From Diphasiastrum complanatum (lineage: Eukaryota; Streptophyta; Lycopodiopsida; Lycopodiales; Lycopodiaceae), in the NCBI GenBank assembly GCA_029204225.1, contig CM055100.1, positions 20,108,155-20,172,154 of the forward strand: DNA of 64,000 nt, in the 5' to 3' direction. Of this stretch, positions 1 through 11,317 are shown one piece after another. The notes beneath the pieces are model-generated. The model was not told where the DNA came from. It did no database searches and saw only the letters and a program-made list of their open reading frames with translations. The translations under genes were made by a program, and so were the position numbers. Each line of letters opens with the position of its first letter. Position 1 is the stretch's first letter.

Positions 1-1020
1 AATGCTTGCCGGTACGCATTACACTTGAATCCTTCGGGATTCTTAAAGATACCCAATCTCCCACTTGGAAGTCTCTCGGTGATCTTTTCAGATTTGCATA
101 ATGTCTGTCCCTATCCTGGGCACTTTGGACATTTTCACGTGCAATCTGTAGCATTTCCTGCATATCGTGTAGGAAATATGCTACTTTCTGAAACTTGATC
201 GTCCGAGTCTCAACCGCGATGGGTGATCTAGGCTCAAAACCGTACATAAGCATAAATGGGCTATAACCGATAGCCGAATGCTTACTACTATTATAGGCAA
301 ACTCGATCAATGGAAGGTACTTTTCCCAATCAGATTCCCGTCTGGAAACATATGCCCGAAGCATTTGTTCCATCGTCTGATTTGTTCTTTTGGTCTGTCC
401 ATCCGTCTCAAGATGATCAGAAGAACCCAAGCTCAGTGTCATCTCTAGTTTAGCGAATACGGCCGACCAAAAGTGACCGGTGAACTTCGGATCGCGATCG
501 CTCACAATCACTTGGTAATCCGTAAAGCCTAAACAGACGCTCTACAAATATCTGAGCTAAATCACAAGCCTTCGCGGTGGTCTTTACCGGAATAAACGTA
601 GCCAATTTGGTAAGACGGTCGATCACAACCCAAATTGCATCATGCTGTTTATTCGTTCGCGGTAACCCAACCACGAAATCCATGGAAATACTATCCCATC
701 TCTTATCAGGGATATCCAGTGGATGTAACAAACCGCCCACCTTATGGTGTTCAGCTTTATTCAACTGGCATTGGTCACGCTTGACCACATAAGATTCTAC
801 AAAGGGCTTGAGTTTTGGCCAATAAAAATCCCTTCGTACCAAATCCAATGTACGATGTATGCCGAGATGTCCTGCGCATGGTGAGTCATGACATTCATAA
901 AGAATTCTATTCTTAACAACATCCACATCAGGCACACAAACCTTCCCTTTCCTGAACAAAAGTCCATTACGGATAGAGAAGTCATCAGTACCCTTTATAT
1001 CATTCCCCCCAGACTGATCA
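1..1020 (-). mobile_element. Ty3/gypsy integrase fragment, inverted, runs off window
   Basis: Read on the minus strand this is the integrase of a chromovirus-like gypsy element. The N-terminal zinc-binding region has its two histidines (HDSPCAGHLG, then H in the following helix), but the first Cys of the CX2C pair is Arg (VVKRDQCQLNK). The core begins at SISMDFVVGLP, carrying the first catalytic Asp. The frame is lost near 450-540; after the shift the match continues (SDRDPKFTGHFW, then WEKYLPLIEFAYN) to about position 60, so the C-terminus lies left of the window. Upstream the minus frame stays open to about 1020, where a plus-strand gag begins. It is probably the missing integrase of the 1022-3393 element, because that element stops exactly where integrase should follow. 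Non-functional. Confidence 0.9.
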
Positions 1021-1021
1021 C

Positions 1022-3393
1022 CATGATCATCAGTCCTGCCAAACGGCCCCGAAACCCAGGCAAGAAAAGTCTAACAAGCGTAAGAAGCAGTTTTTTGACG
1101 AGCTGGAAGCAGAAGTGTACCAACAATCAAAGAAAAAGAAGAATAAGAAGAAATTGGTGGTGAAAGACAAAGCACGGTTGGCGGCGCTTAAACAGAATCT
1201 GTGTTTCCTCTGCAATAAACTCGGGCACCGTGCCAAACAGTGCCCCGAACGGAAAGCAAAGTTGTTAAGTTTCATGACTGTGGATTTACCGGCAGGTAAA
1301 TTAGAAGTCAATTTGTTAAATAATTGTGACTGTACTTGTAACTTTAGTGCAATCTCTTTCAAGCCTAATGAATTGTTTCGTGTGAGAGGCAAAATTTTAG
1401 GGAAAGACATGAATGTGCTATTTGATTCAGGTAGTACTCACAATTTTTTGAATGCTCGACTTGTGCAGAAGCTCCGAGTGCCCACCATCGCCAGTGATCA
1501 CCGTTACGTGGTCCGTCTTGCCTCAGGGTCGGACACTGAGATTTGGGATGTCAAAGTCTCGAACTTAGAGCTTCGGATGCAGGACTATGTTGAGCCGTTG
1601 GATTTCCATGTCATGAATCTGGACCGGACTGATGTCATTTCGGGCTATGAATGGTTTTTTGGCAAATCAGACTCTTTAGAGATAGATTTTAAAAATCATT
1701 CTATGGTATTTAAAGATAAGTTTGATCAGATTGTCTCTATTTCTGGAGAGACCGATGTACTTCCATCGCCGATGATTTCCTCGGCTGAATCAATTGAGAA
1801 ACTTCAAGATTCTGAGTATGAACTCTTTCACTTGCTTTTGAAATCTCGTATGCATTGTGATGTTCGGGATGTGAATGTGTTTTCATGCTTTAACACCGAA
1901 AATTCGCATCAGGAACAACAACTTTTGCAAGATTTAAAGCAAGAGTTTAATGAAGTTTTCCCGAATTAGCTACCCTATGGACTACCACCCGCTCGGTCGG
2001 TAGATCATAAGATAGATCTTTTGCCCGATAGCCGTCCTATCTTCAGACAACCATATCGGTTTAGTCAGAAGGAAGAGGAGGAAGTGGCTAGGCAGATTGA
2101 GGAGTATCTCAGGATGGGACACATAAGACCAAGTAAATCTCCATGGGGAGCACCTATCCTTCTTAAGAGTAAGAAAGATGGGAGTTTCCGGCTACGTGTA
2201 GATTACAAGGGTCTGAACAAACTAACAGTTAAAAATAAATACCCGTTGCCCAAGTTGGACAATCTCATAGATCGATTGAATTGAGCTAAATACTTCACGA
2301 AAATTGATCTACGTACGGGATACCATCAGATTAGGATACATCCGGAAGATGTATCTAAAACCGATTTTAGGACCAGGTTTGGCCACTACGAGTTTCTTGT
2401 ATTGCCCTTTGGTTTGACAAATGCTCCGACTACTTTCCAGCAAATGATGAACGATTTGTTTCGTCCATATTTGGGGAAGTTCGTAGTAGTGTTTTTGGAC
2501 GATATTCTGACCTATAGCAGAACACTCAAAAAGCATGCTAAGCATCTCCGTACTGTCTTACGTATCTTAAGACAAGAGAAGCTTTATGCGAAAGAATCAA
2601 AGTGCGAATTCTTTAAGAAGGAACTTCTTTACCTAGGTCATAAGATTACCTCCTTTGGGATCAAGATTGACGAGGAAAAGGTGAAGACGGTAGTGGAATG
2701 GCCAATTCCTAAAACGGTGCGTGAACTGAAGTCATTCTTAGGTTTCACTGTGTTTTTCTGTAGATTTGCAGAGGAGTACACAAGATTGCTGCACCTCTTA
2801 ACAATATGTTGAAAGGAGTGAAAAGTCGCAATCCTCGCATCAGATGGAATAAGAAATTAGATGAGAGTTTTCGCAAACTCAAGCTTCTAATTGCCTCAGC
2901 TCCAGTTTTGAGGATAGCGGATCCAGATTTGCCATTCGTCATTAACACCGACGCGAGTGATACGGCTATTGGAGCTATTCTTTTACAGGAGGGTCAGCCC
3001 GTTGCCTTTGAAAGTAAGAAACTAACCGATGCACAGGTCAGGTACACCACTCAGGAAAAAGAGCTTTTTGCAGTGATCCATGCTTTGAAATCATGGAGGC
3101 ATTACCTGTACGGTAATAAATTTGTGGTTAATACGGATCATCAACCTTTAAAGTATTTCTGTAATCAGAATCGAGATCGTAAGGCCAGATGGGCAGAACT
3201 CATGCAAGAATTTGACTTTGAAGTGCGGTATGTCAAGGGCTCATCTAATCAGGTGGCTGATGCACTTAGTCGAATTGGTGAAGTGAACGAACTTTCCTTC
3301 ACTGAGATTAGTACAGACTTTTATCTCTCCCTGAGAGGTCTTTACGAGAAAGACCCACATTTTGGACCAATCTGGAATAGGATTCTAGTCTAA
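1022..3393 (+). mobile_element. Ty3/gypsy gag (C-term)-protease-RT-RNase H, decayed
   Basis: One pol frame holds, in order, a basic gag tail, a canonical CX2CX4HX4C zinc knuckle (CFLCNKLGHRAKQC, about 1200-1245), a retropepsin motif (VLFDSGSTHNFLN, about 1417), RT (KIDLRTGYHQ, FLDDIL at about 2494) and RNase H (NTDASDTAIGAILLQ at about 2944, ending QVADALSR). Lesions are an in-frame TAG at 1967-1969, a TGA at 2282-2284 and one frameshift near 2780; otherwise the frame is kept, so the insertion is fairly young. The reading ends at 3393 with no integrase downstream; an integrase sits in opposite orientation at 1-1020. The N-terminal gag and LTRs were not found. The YHQ-type RT motif places it with chromoviruses, as family knowledge. 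Confidence 0.93.
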
Positions 3394-4115
3394 GCATACC
3401 ATACAAAGCAACAACACATGGGGACCGGTGGAGGTTAAACCAAACCAACCAAACCTAGATCGAACGGATCTAGCCCCCAAGCTATGGATCAATCAGAGTC
3501 ATGGAAAGAGGAGTCACACCAGCAGCATGTAGCTACTCATCACAAATCAAGCATACACTAGTGAGAGCCCAGCAGGTATACTTATACCCTCCAAGGCCCA
3601 TGCACCACTAGTAGTGCACTGTGACACCTCACACCTCTGCAGCCTATCTGGGCCACGTCATCCAGTTCTCTAATGACTCACTGATAGACCCATACCAACT
3701 CCACCACCATGTGTTTAGGCCTACAACCATTAATTATGACCATGTACACATAAGGGCCCCAATTCCCTTATAGTCACAATAAACTTACGGGTTGTTGGTC
3801 TACCGGTCCCTAGCGTGGACACGCTACCCGAGACCAGTCATGGGCATGACAGTACCATCTGCACATACCTGTGGCGCAATGCCTACGACACAATGAGGAC
3901 GTGGGGTGGGGTTGATGATGTTTATGGATGTGGTTATGATGATTATGGTTGTGGCTTGTTTTGATGGTTATGGCTGTGGGGTTGTGGGTTTATGATGATT
4001 TGTTAGGGTTAATGGTGTTATGTTAACTGTGCCATTTGTTAGGGTGTCGGGTTTAGCGTGTTATGTTAAGTGGTTGAACATGATGCATATGTTATGAGAG
4101 AGATGCACATGTGCT

Positions 4116-4118
<3 letters not shown>
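3394..4118. other. No gene seen
   Basis: Non-coding stretch. It includes a G+T-rich run of imperfect gttatg/gatgatg words (about 3900-4080) that leads into a CT microsatellite. It may be LTR or 3' debris of the preceding gypsy element, but no second LTR copy was found to prove it. Confidence 0.6.

Positions 4119-4179
<61 letters not shown>
4119..4179. repeat. (CT)n microsatellite
   Basis: About 30 uninterrupted CT dinucleotides. Confidence 0.98.
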
Positions 4180-4182
<3 letters not shown>

Positions 4183-4344
4183 TTGCACGGAGCAAACCAT
4201 TTCTGACTAACCATTCAAATTTCACAGAGCTAACCATTTGTAAGCAACCACGATAAATTAGCCATGACACAAATAAATTGTGAAAAAATATATACAACTC
4301 ATCTGATGCCACTGTACATGTGATGCTAAAATGTGTATCAGTAT

Positions 4345-7300
4345 CTACAAGTCTGTGCTAAAAAAATCATCCCTCTGCATGCCAGATGCATCTGCAGGGG
4401 TGTCAAATACAAAGTCTGGCTGGGAGTCTGGAGGCACCTGGGACTCCTCTAAGTCTGGGCCAATGCCTGCCAAGAGATGACTAGAAAAATCATCAGTGCG
4501 TCCCCTCTTGGCTGGCCTGCCTCTAGGTCTGCCGGAAGGAACCCTCTAAGGTACACGCCTGGGGGTCTCCCTCTGCCACGGGGGGGTCTCTGGGAAGAAC
4601 TGCCTGCCTGTGATGCTCTGAGTCGTCTTTGCGCTATCTGTCTCTAGGCAGCAGCCTCTGTCTCCCTCGCAAACTCTGACCAGCCATCATCTGAAAGGGG
4701 GCGTGATGCGGGAGTACTGGGTGGGGCACGTGGACCATCCCCTGCAAGGTCGACCGTCTCGTCTGAATCATATGTGGGCTCATCATCAGAGGAGGGCAAT
4801 GGAACGTCAGCAAGGAGGGGGGTGGTCTCATCGGCATCGACATCATCCTCGGGATCACCCGGCAGAGCACGCCGAGCGGCATCGTCTGGATCAACCTCTC
4901 TGACTCTGGCTCATGATCAGCCGCTGCAACCAGGCACTCATCAGGATTGACCTGCACAAGTCAATCATTCGTGAGAATAGCCGAAGCAACCGTGAGGGCA
5001 TTAAACTGAATGTCATAAACTAATACGAAAGCAAACGATAGAGCATAGACATATACCTGCAGGAGTAGGGCGCGTGCGCCTCCTGCCCTCATGATGTCCG
5101 TGATGCGTCGAACCACCCTGGTGTTGGTGTTGCAGTACACCAAGTCATTGCATCGCTCCGTCGTCAGACGGTTCCGCCTGTTCGTGTGAACAAGGCTGAA
5201 CGCTGACCAGTTCCGCTCGCACACGCAAGCAGAACAGTCCTGCATTAATTGGCAACCACTCGAGTGAGTACCGACCTTGTAGAGAAAATGCGAAAACTGG
5301 TTGGATGAATGAGATTAGACAACATACCTGTGAAAGGACTCAGAGCGCGAGCGTCCTCAGGTTTGGCTGTCCAGTGCCGTAGCTCTCCCACCATGATACA
5401 GGCAAGAGCTTGTTCTCTCGGACGCGTGCAAGGTCCTCGCCGAACAACCCCAGACAGTGCTTGCAGTTGAGCAGCGATGTGCGTGAGTACACATGAGCCC
5501 GCGCAGGGAAATTGAACGAACGACAGCGTACGATAGAGCAAGAGTTTACCTGTAACTGAGCCTCTGCTCCTCGACCCTGCTGCGGATACCAGTGTCGCTG
5601 CTGAGGAGGCGGATGTATGAGAACCAGTCCGCACGCAGCTCTACATCGGCATACTGCCTCTCGCTCTGAAAGAGCGGATGCAGTATGTGGGCCACATTGT
5701 AAATGGGCCGGTGAAACTTATCCCATCACCGCTGCCACAAGCGCCTGATAGGCTCCAACCTATGGACCAAACCACGTGGAGGCAACAATTACATACCATC
5801 GTGTTGCGGCAGCAAGACGAAACAGAGTGCGAAATGGAAGAAAAGATGGTGAGACGGTAAAAAGTTATAACCTGGCAGGGTCCAGCTTAGAACGCTGGAG
5901 AGACTCGCCTATGCGGCCCATGAACTCATAAATGAGGCCCATCGTGCACCCCTCGCGATCAACGAGCCTCAGAATAGAGCATATGGGGCGCATGACGTCC
6001 ATCAGCTACTGCATATCCACCCAGAAAGGCTCCATGAATAAGATGTCGTGGAAGGCCAAGCCCTCTGGGGTCGTGGACAGGTCCATGGTGGTGAACTCTG
6101 CAGAAGTAGCCATGCGCCGCAAATCACCCTTGAGCTTGTGTAGCCACTCAAGCATGATGAACTGGTAGGCGAAGCGGGTGCGAGCGGGCTTCTTCAAGTC
6201 GAGCCTGCATTGACAGACGGAATGAGAGGCACACATGAAACGAGCAAAAAAAAAGAAGCATCTTGAACGAGCCAAAAAATAAATACCATATTACCTGCTA
6301 AATGTGCGGAAAAGGGCAGTCATGCGAGGCTTGCGTGTGACGAAGTCCACAACCGCAAGTGCCCTCGTGAGAATCTCACTGACCCAAGGTAAGCACCCGA
6401 TGGAATGCAAGAGGAGGTCCAGTGAGTGTGCAGCACATGGAGTCCACACAATGGAGGGGTACTCTGCCATAAGAAGCTCCCCCATACCGCAGCAGTTGGA
6501 CGCATTGTCCGTCACAACCTTTTGCGGTACGTTCACACGATCAGTTCACAGCTTGGAAACACATTGCAATCAATCGAAAACTACGCAAAACTTTTGTATC
6601 AACATTAAGCAGTAAATGACCAAGCAACTAATGAAAAAAATTGTACCTGGACAATGCGCTGTGGCCCGACCTCCTCTATCGCTGCGCGGATGATGTCGTA
6701 AATGTACTCGGCCGAATGCACTCTCCCTGCCTCGGAGGCGTCGATGTTGCGCAGGAACATGGAACCGTAACAACTAGAAACAATCACGTTGATGAGTGGA
6801 CGTCTACGATGATCAGTCCACCCATCAGCCATGATGGAACAGCCGTATCTATCCCAAGCCTCCTGTAGTGCGGCTAGTCTCTCTCTGACTGATGCAACCC
6901 GCTCTTGGAGCAAAGGGCCGCGTAGTGCGTCGGCTGTGGGTGGTGTGTAGCCGGGCCCGCAGACTGCAACTTTCGAGATAGCCTCTCGAAAGATGCGGGA
7001 TGATGCCATGATAAAGGGGAGGTTCAGGTCATAGAACATCTGTGCTATGGTCCTGGTGGCCTCTCTGTGCTGCCCCTCTCTGAAAGATCCCGACATGGAC
7101 ATCTGTCTGGTGCCTCGGGATGTGGATGGACGATGCGGACCTGGAGGTGGTGGCATAGGTGTGGGTGCGGAAGCGGAGGATGTGGATGGGCCGTGCAAAT
7201 CTGACGGTGATGGCACAGGCATGGGTGCAGCAGTGGAGGCTATGGATCCATGGGGAGTACTGGCGGAGGGGGTACGGGTGGCTGTGGCGGAGGCGAAGGC

Positions 7301-7663
7301 GGTGGCGGTGGCGGGTGCGGATGCGACGGTGGAGGTGGGGGTGGGGGCGGTGGCGCAGGGTGTACCAGTGGCAGGGTCGGTGGCAGTGGGTGCACCAATG
7401 GAAACAGAGTCCGCGGCATCTGTGGACGGCTCGCCGGGCTTAGCAACTGGCTCAGAATATGCCTCGAGAATGCGAGCCGTCTCCGCAGCAGGGATGACCA
7501 TATACAAATGCCGATCCTGTAGCGTCCCCCTGTGGGTCGGACTCGCAATCCCCCCAAATGTGCTCGAACCCGAGAGGCGTTCCCTGTGAACTGCTTTCGA
7601 CAAAAAGGGCAACGCCACTTTTTGTCGGGCATCAACTCCACCTCATCCCAAATGGGACGAGCG

Positions 7664-7668
<5 letters not shown>
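4345..7668 (-). pseudogene. hAT transposase, seven exons, recently decayed
   Basis: Cut-and-paste DNA transposase of the hAT superfamily. Exons by GT-AG junctions: 7668-6647, 6518-6295, 6204-5872, 5744-5550, about 5459-5328, 5239-5057 and 4951-4345. The ATG at 7668 opens a BED-type zinc finger (KKWRCPFCRKQF, then NASRVRAHLGG). A Pro/Ala/Ser-rich linker follows, then a DUF659-type segment (GCSIMADGWTDHRRRPLINV), the second catalytic block (VVTDNASNCCGMG, TPCAAHSLDLLLHSIG) and the C-terminal dimerisation region (WWESYG, CERNWSAFSLVHTNRRNRL). Near the end is an AT-hook-like run, GRPRGRPAKRGR, before a TAG at 4345. Lesions: a frameshift at a C6 run near 7549, stops around 6004, 5729 and 5335, and a frameshift near 4880. 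Splice sites are intact, so decay is recent. Terminal inverted repeats were not identified. Confidence 0.88.

Positions 7669-7751
<83 letters not shown>
7669..7751. repeat. (CT)28 then (AC)n microsatellite
   Basis: CT repeats at 7669-7724 and AC repeats at 7725-7751. On the minus strand this is a GA tract that ends at the base before the hAT transposase ATG. Confidence 0.98.
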
Positions 7752-7755
<4 letters not shown>

Positions 7756-8006
7756 AGCACGCAAATCTAATATCTCTCTCTCTCTCTTCAGATCCTAGAC
7801 CCCAAACCCAAGCACCCTAAACCCTAAATCCTAAACTCACGCACACACACAAATCCTCTCTCTCTCCGTCCCTCACACTCTCTGTCTCTTCCTCTCTCTC
7901 TCTCACACAAATCACAATACACACACACATCTATATGCACACAAATCAACAATATCCACACCAACACACACACACACAACTCATCACACACCCACACAAA
8001 CACCAT

Positions 8007-8008
<2 letters not shown>
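7752..8008. other. Low-complexity CT/CA-rich leader with telobox-like motif
   Basis: Pyrimidine/CA-rich non-coding DNA. It contains an aaaccctaa telobox-like word near 7816 followed by a degenerate copy. It lies upstream of the hAT transposase on the minus strand and may be its 5' UTR or promoter. Confidence 0.5.

Positions 8009-8057
<49 letters not shown>
8009..8057. repeat. (CT)n microsatellite
   Basis: About 24 CT dinucleotides. Confidence 0.98.
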
Positions 8058-8059
<2 letters not shown>

Positions 8060-8267
8060 GCCCTCTTTCTCTCCTCTCGAGCTTCTGCGGAACAGTCCGC
8101 TGCCCGCGCGCCCTTTTGTTGTTTTTTCTTTTGTGTTCGGGGACGCATCCGCGTCCGGACGCTGGACAGGAAGTGGACTCAAGAAGGGGGGTACCTATGG
8201 TTGGGAGGATCATTCCACACACCGGCCTTTAGGAGTTGAGCAGCTTAGAGAGTTTTGGTTGTTCACA
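8058..8267 (+). mobile_element. Right edge of 5' LTR of gypsy element
   Basis: The sequence just before the primer-binding site ends in ttcaca, with CA at 8266-8267 as expected for an LTR end. The left end of the LTR is not defined, because low-complexity CT repeats adjoin it and no 3' LTR is present for comparison. Confidence 0.55.
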
Positions 8268-8269
8268 AT

Positions 8270-8282
8270 TGGTATCAGAGCC
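8270..8282 (+). promoter_or_regulatory. Primer-binding site for initiator-Met tRNA
   Basis: tggtatcagagcc complements the 3' end of plant initiator methionine tRNA, the usual primer of plant LTR retrotransposons. It lies two bases after the CA of the LTR. About 740 bases of untranslated leader (8283-9024) separate it from gag. Confidence 0.92.
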
Positions 8283-9024
8283 TTTTCTAGCCCGTTCTAG
8301 AGAGAGAAAGTGAGAAAAAGCTTGGTTTTTTCACCATAACTTGGTCTATAGTGCTCAGATTTGAGGGAGATCTGTCTCCGATCATTTCTAGTGGGCAGTT
8401 GCTGTAGATCAGCAGGGATTCACGCTACAAATCTCAGATTTCATAAAGTTTTAAAGTTTTTGAGGGCCAGCGCATTTTTTCTGAAGGTTTTTTGCTCATA
8501 ACTCTCCGGAACGTTCTCAGATCCTGATCAGATTTTGGGAGCATGTTTCTAGCATCCATAGCGATCCTATAGAGCCATCATACGCCGGTTTTGGAGCAGA
8601 TTTGCCTATGTTTCACCAAAAAGTCGGTTTCCAAGCAAAAACCAGGTCAGAATTTTGGATTGGGCATAACTTCTCCGACTTTCCTCCGTTTTCTGCTGTT
8701 AAGGGTGCAGATTGGGCCTAGTAGGAGGGCGACCTACTGCCAATTGACGGTTTGTGAAAAGCTTTTGCCGTTTGTAAGAAATTCGACGTCAAACAGCCCG
8801 CTTTTTTCCTGATTTTTTGACTTTGCAAGCCGATTTGGTGCCCAAAAAAGTTTTTTATCGACTTTTGTACCAGCATAGGACGCAAGGGAAGTGCTACCTG
8901 TCCTTTGGCTTTGTGTTTTTTCCCAGAGTTTTGTTACCTTCCAGTTGCTTTTCCTCTTTCAGTTCTAGATTGTGAATAAGTTGAAAATTTCCACATTTCA
9001 CATTTCCTGAGTAATTCCTATACC

Positions 9025-10278
9025 ATGGCTGAAGACAAAGTTGACATCCCCTCCAGCCCAGTTGACATCCCCTCAAGCCCAGTTGAAGCCATGGAAACTC
9101 CTCCGCCTAGTCCTGGCAGCCGATTACCTAGTGCGCCTGTCACTCATCCTCCTCCCATACAAGAACGAATGGATGTGTTGGAGTGGTATATGACAGAGAT
9201 GTGTACGATGATATCGTCGCTTGCCGGGGGCTTTCCCTCGTCTTCTTCTCAGCCTCCACCTTTGTATCCTTCCCAGCTGCCCACTCGTTATCCTTCTTCT
9301 GATACACAAATGATCATTGATTTTCCTCCTGATAAAGATATAAAGCCCACAAAATATGCTGGTACAACTTCCCAGAGGACTACTGATGTTGTAGATCAGT
9401 GGTTGCACAAGTGGGAAGAGTATTTTGATTTGAAACGGGCACCCACCGATGAAGGCTGGCGTGTCCGTAAGGCAGCTTACCATTTTACTGACTTTGCTGA
9501 CAAGTGGTGGCGCAAGTTGCTGAAATCACAGCAAGCCCCATTCACCTGGGTTGACTTCAAGCGCTGTTTTCGGGCGCAGTTCATTCCTCCACATGAGCAT
9601 GTGCGTGCGATGGATGCTTGGTTTCTGCATCGTCAGAGGCAGCACATGGTGCAGAAATATGTTGATCAGTATAGAGAGATGTTGATCAAGATACCAGACG
9701 AGATTCCCGAGTGGCTGGTAGTCCACAAGTTCATAATTGGTCTTCGTGCAGAGTTGAGGCCTTCAGTTCTTAATGAAGGATGCAAAACCTTGGAAGAGGC
9801 AGTTGCTACGGCCCTCAACTTTGAAGGCAATGTTCGCAACAAGGCTGAATCTGGAGTGGCAAGTGTGCCCCAGAAGATGGGTTCGCGGAAGTCCGGCCAA
9901 GTTGGTCAGAGGGATTTCTCGCAAAAGGATCCTATCCAGATGCAGCAAACTTTGAAGCGAAAATTGGCATCTCCTATGGCTCGTCGTGCTTACGACAAGT
10001 CACCACTTACTCCTGAGCAAAAGGATAAGGCCAAGAAGGAAGGCTTGTGTTTCTTCTGCCTTGGCAAACATTTGTTCAAAGATTGTCCTCGACGCACGGG
10101 CAAGAAGCTCCATGTTTTACAGCAGTGTCAAGAGGAGGGCAAGGATGAATCTATCCTGGATGATCTATTGGTCAGTGATGATGATGACGCTAGACGTGTC
10201 ATGACTATTTCGGTGCGGAAGCTTGTTCCAGAGGCACTAGTTTGTTTTCTTTCCACCAAGGCGCGAGACGCCTATTAG
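9025..10278 (+). CDS. Ty3/gypsy Gag polyprotein, intact, 417 aa
   Basis: Capsid/nucleocapsid precursor. The ATG at 9025 is the first of a long open frame after the leader. Residues 6-19 are two copies of a 7-residue unit (VDIPSSP) encoded by a 21-bp tandem repeat at 9040-9081. The retrotransposon gag core spans about residues 95-275 (VVDQWLHKWEEYFDL, FADKWWRKLL, WVDFKRCFRAQF). The zinc knuckle is CFFCLGKHLFKDC, with three residues rather than four between the second Cys and the His. An acidic tail (DDLLVSDDDDA) follows. The frame ends in TAG at 10276-10278, and protease continues in the same frame beyond it. Confidence 0.93.
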   Translation: MAEDKVDIPSSPVDIPSSPVEAMETPPPSPGSRLPSAPVTHPPPIQERMDVLEWYMTEMCTMISSLAGGFPSSSSQPPPLYPSQLPTRYPSSDTQMIIDFPPDKDIKPTKYAGTTSQRTTDVVDQWLHKWEEYFDLKRAPTDEGWRVRKAAYHFTDFADKWWRKLLKSQQAPFTWVDFKRCFRAQFIPPHEHVRAMDAWFLHRQRQHMVQKYVDQYREMLIKIPDEIPEWLVVHKFIIGLRAELRPSVLNEGCKTLEEAVATALNFEGNVRNKAESGVASVPQKMGSRKSGQVGQRDFSQKDPIQMQQTLKRKLASPMARRAYDKSPLTPEQKDKAKKEGLCFFCLGKHLFKDCPRRTGKKLHVLQQCQEEGKDESILDDLLVSDDDDARRVMTISVRKLVPEALVCFLSTKARDAY

Positions 10279-10782
10279 TTTCCAGATAGCGAACTGATAC
10301 GGATGAGAGGGAAGCTGGAAGGTCATGATGTGCTTGTCCTATTTGACACCGGCTCTTCCCATAATATTATCAACTCTCGTGTGGTGAAGAAGTTGCACTT
10401 GGCTACTGTTCCTTCGGATTACCGATATATAGTTGAGATGCCAGATGGTAAGGGAACAGAGGTTTGGGATAGGAGAGTCTCTCAGGCATTGTTGTCCATT
10501 CAGACCTATGCTGAGAAGTTAGACTTTGAGATCACCAAATTAGCTAAGTTTGATATTGTGCTTGGTAAGCGGTGGCATGCGAGTAAGCAGCCCACTATAG
10601 ACTTCAAGCATGTATATAAGTTCGGGCATGAGGGTTTGTCTCATGTTCTGAAGGGGGAGCGACCTACTGTTGAAGGTCCTCTTGTTACCTTGATGCAAAT
10701 AAAGAAAATGGAGTTGCAGTATGTGTGGTTGTGTTATCTTGCAAATGTGAATGTTGATTCCAGTTTTAGTTGTTTGCAATAA
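10279..10782 (+). CDS. Ty3/gypsy aspartic protease region
   Basis: Same frame as gag and separated from it only by the TAG. The first Met is at 10303. It has the retropepsin active site LFDTGSSHNIIN (about residues 14-25 from that Met) and the downstream FDIVLGKRWH motif typical of the gypsy protease fold. It cleaves Gag-Pol in the virus-like particle. It ends in TAA at 10780; RT resumes in a different frame, so expression of pol is broken here. The element at 53 kb has a clearly related protease. Confidence 0.88.
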   Translation, partial: FPDSELIRMRGKLEGHDVLVLFDTGSSHNIINSRVVKKLHLATVPSDYRYIVEMPDGKGTEVWDRRVSQALLSIQTYAEKLDFEITKLAKFDIVLGKRWHASKQPTIDFKHVYKFGHEGLSHVLKGERPTVEGPLVTLMQIKKMELQYVWLCYLANVNVDSSFSCLQ

Positions 10783-11317
10783 ACCCACTCGCAACTTCAT
10801 CTAATTTAATAACTTTGGTTAATGCTAATTTGATACAGCAGCAACGATGTGATCCAGCTAGTCAGCTAGAGCAATCCATCCGAGCTGAGTTTAAACATTT
10901 ATTAATTGACCACATGCCAGAGGGATTGCCGCCTGGACGGAATGTGGAGCATCGTATTGAGCTCATTCCAAAGGCAAGTCCGGTATGTAGACCTCCTTAC
11001 AGGATGAGTTTGAAAGAAGAGGAGGAAGTCCGAAAGATGTTGGAGGAATATCTCAGCTGGGGTATATCCGTCCTAGTTTCTCACCTTTCGCCTCCCCTAT
11101 TTTATTGGTTAAGAAAAAAGATGGTACTTTTCGGATGTGCGTAGACTACAGGGGATTGAATAAAATCACTGTAAAGGACAAATATTCGATGCCAAGAATT
11201 GATGATCTACTGGATGCATTGCAAGGGGTAGTCATTTTCAATAAGATAGATCTCAAGAGTGGCTACCATCAAATTTTGATTGGTCTACAACATGTGCCAA
11301 GATATGGTAACCACTGA
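10783..11317 (+). pseudogene. Ty3/gypsy RT, N-terminal part, truncated
   Basis: The RT N-terminus (EHRIELIPKASPVCRPPYRM) is in one frame. After a one-base loss near 11058 it shifts to a second frame (VKKKDGTFRMCVDYRGLNK, FNKIDLKSGYHQ). Similarity stops near 11310, before the catalytic YxDD block. The rest of pol and the 3' LTR are absent, so the element is 3'-truncated. Confidence 0.9.

Noticed and set aside
7047-7589. 180-codon plus-strand frame, Val/Ala/Gly-rich
   Set aside because: Shadow of the GC-rich Pro/Ala linker of the hAT transposase on the other strand.
7532-8300. Frames encoding SLSLSL / ERERER stretches
   Set aside because: They are translations of CT/GA microsatellites, as are those at 20807-21447 and 23141-23503; no protein is supported.
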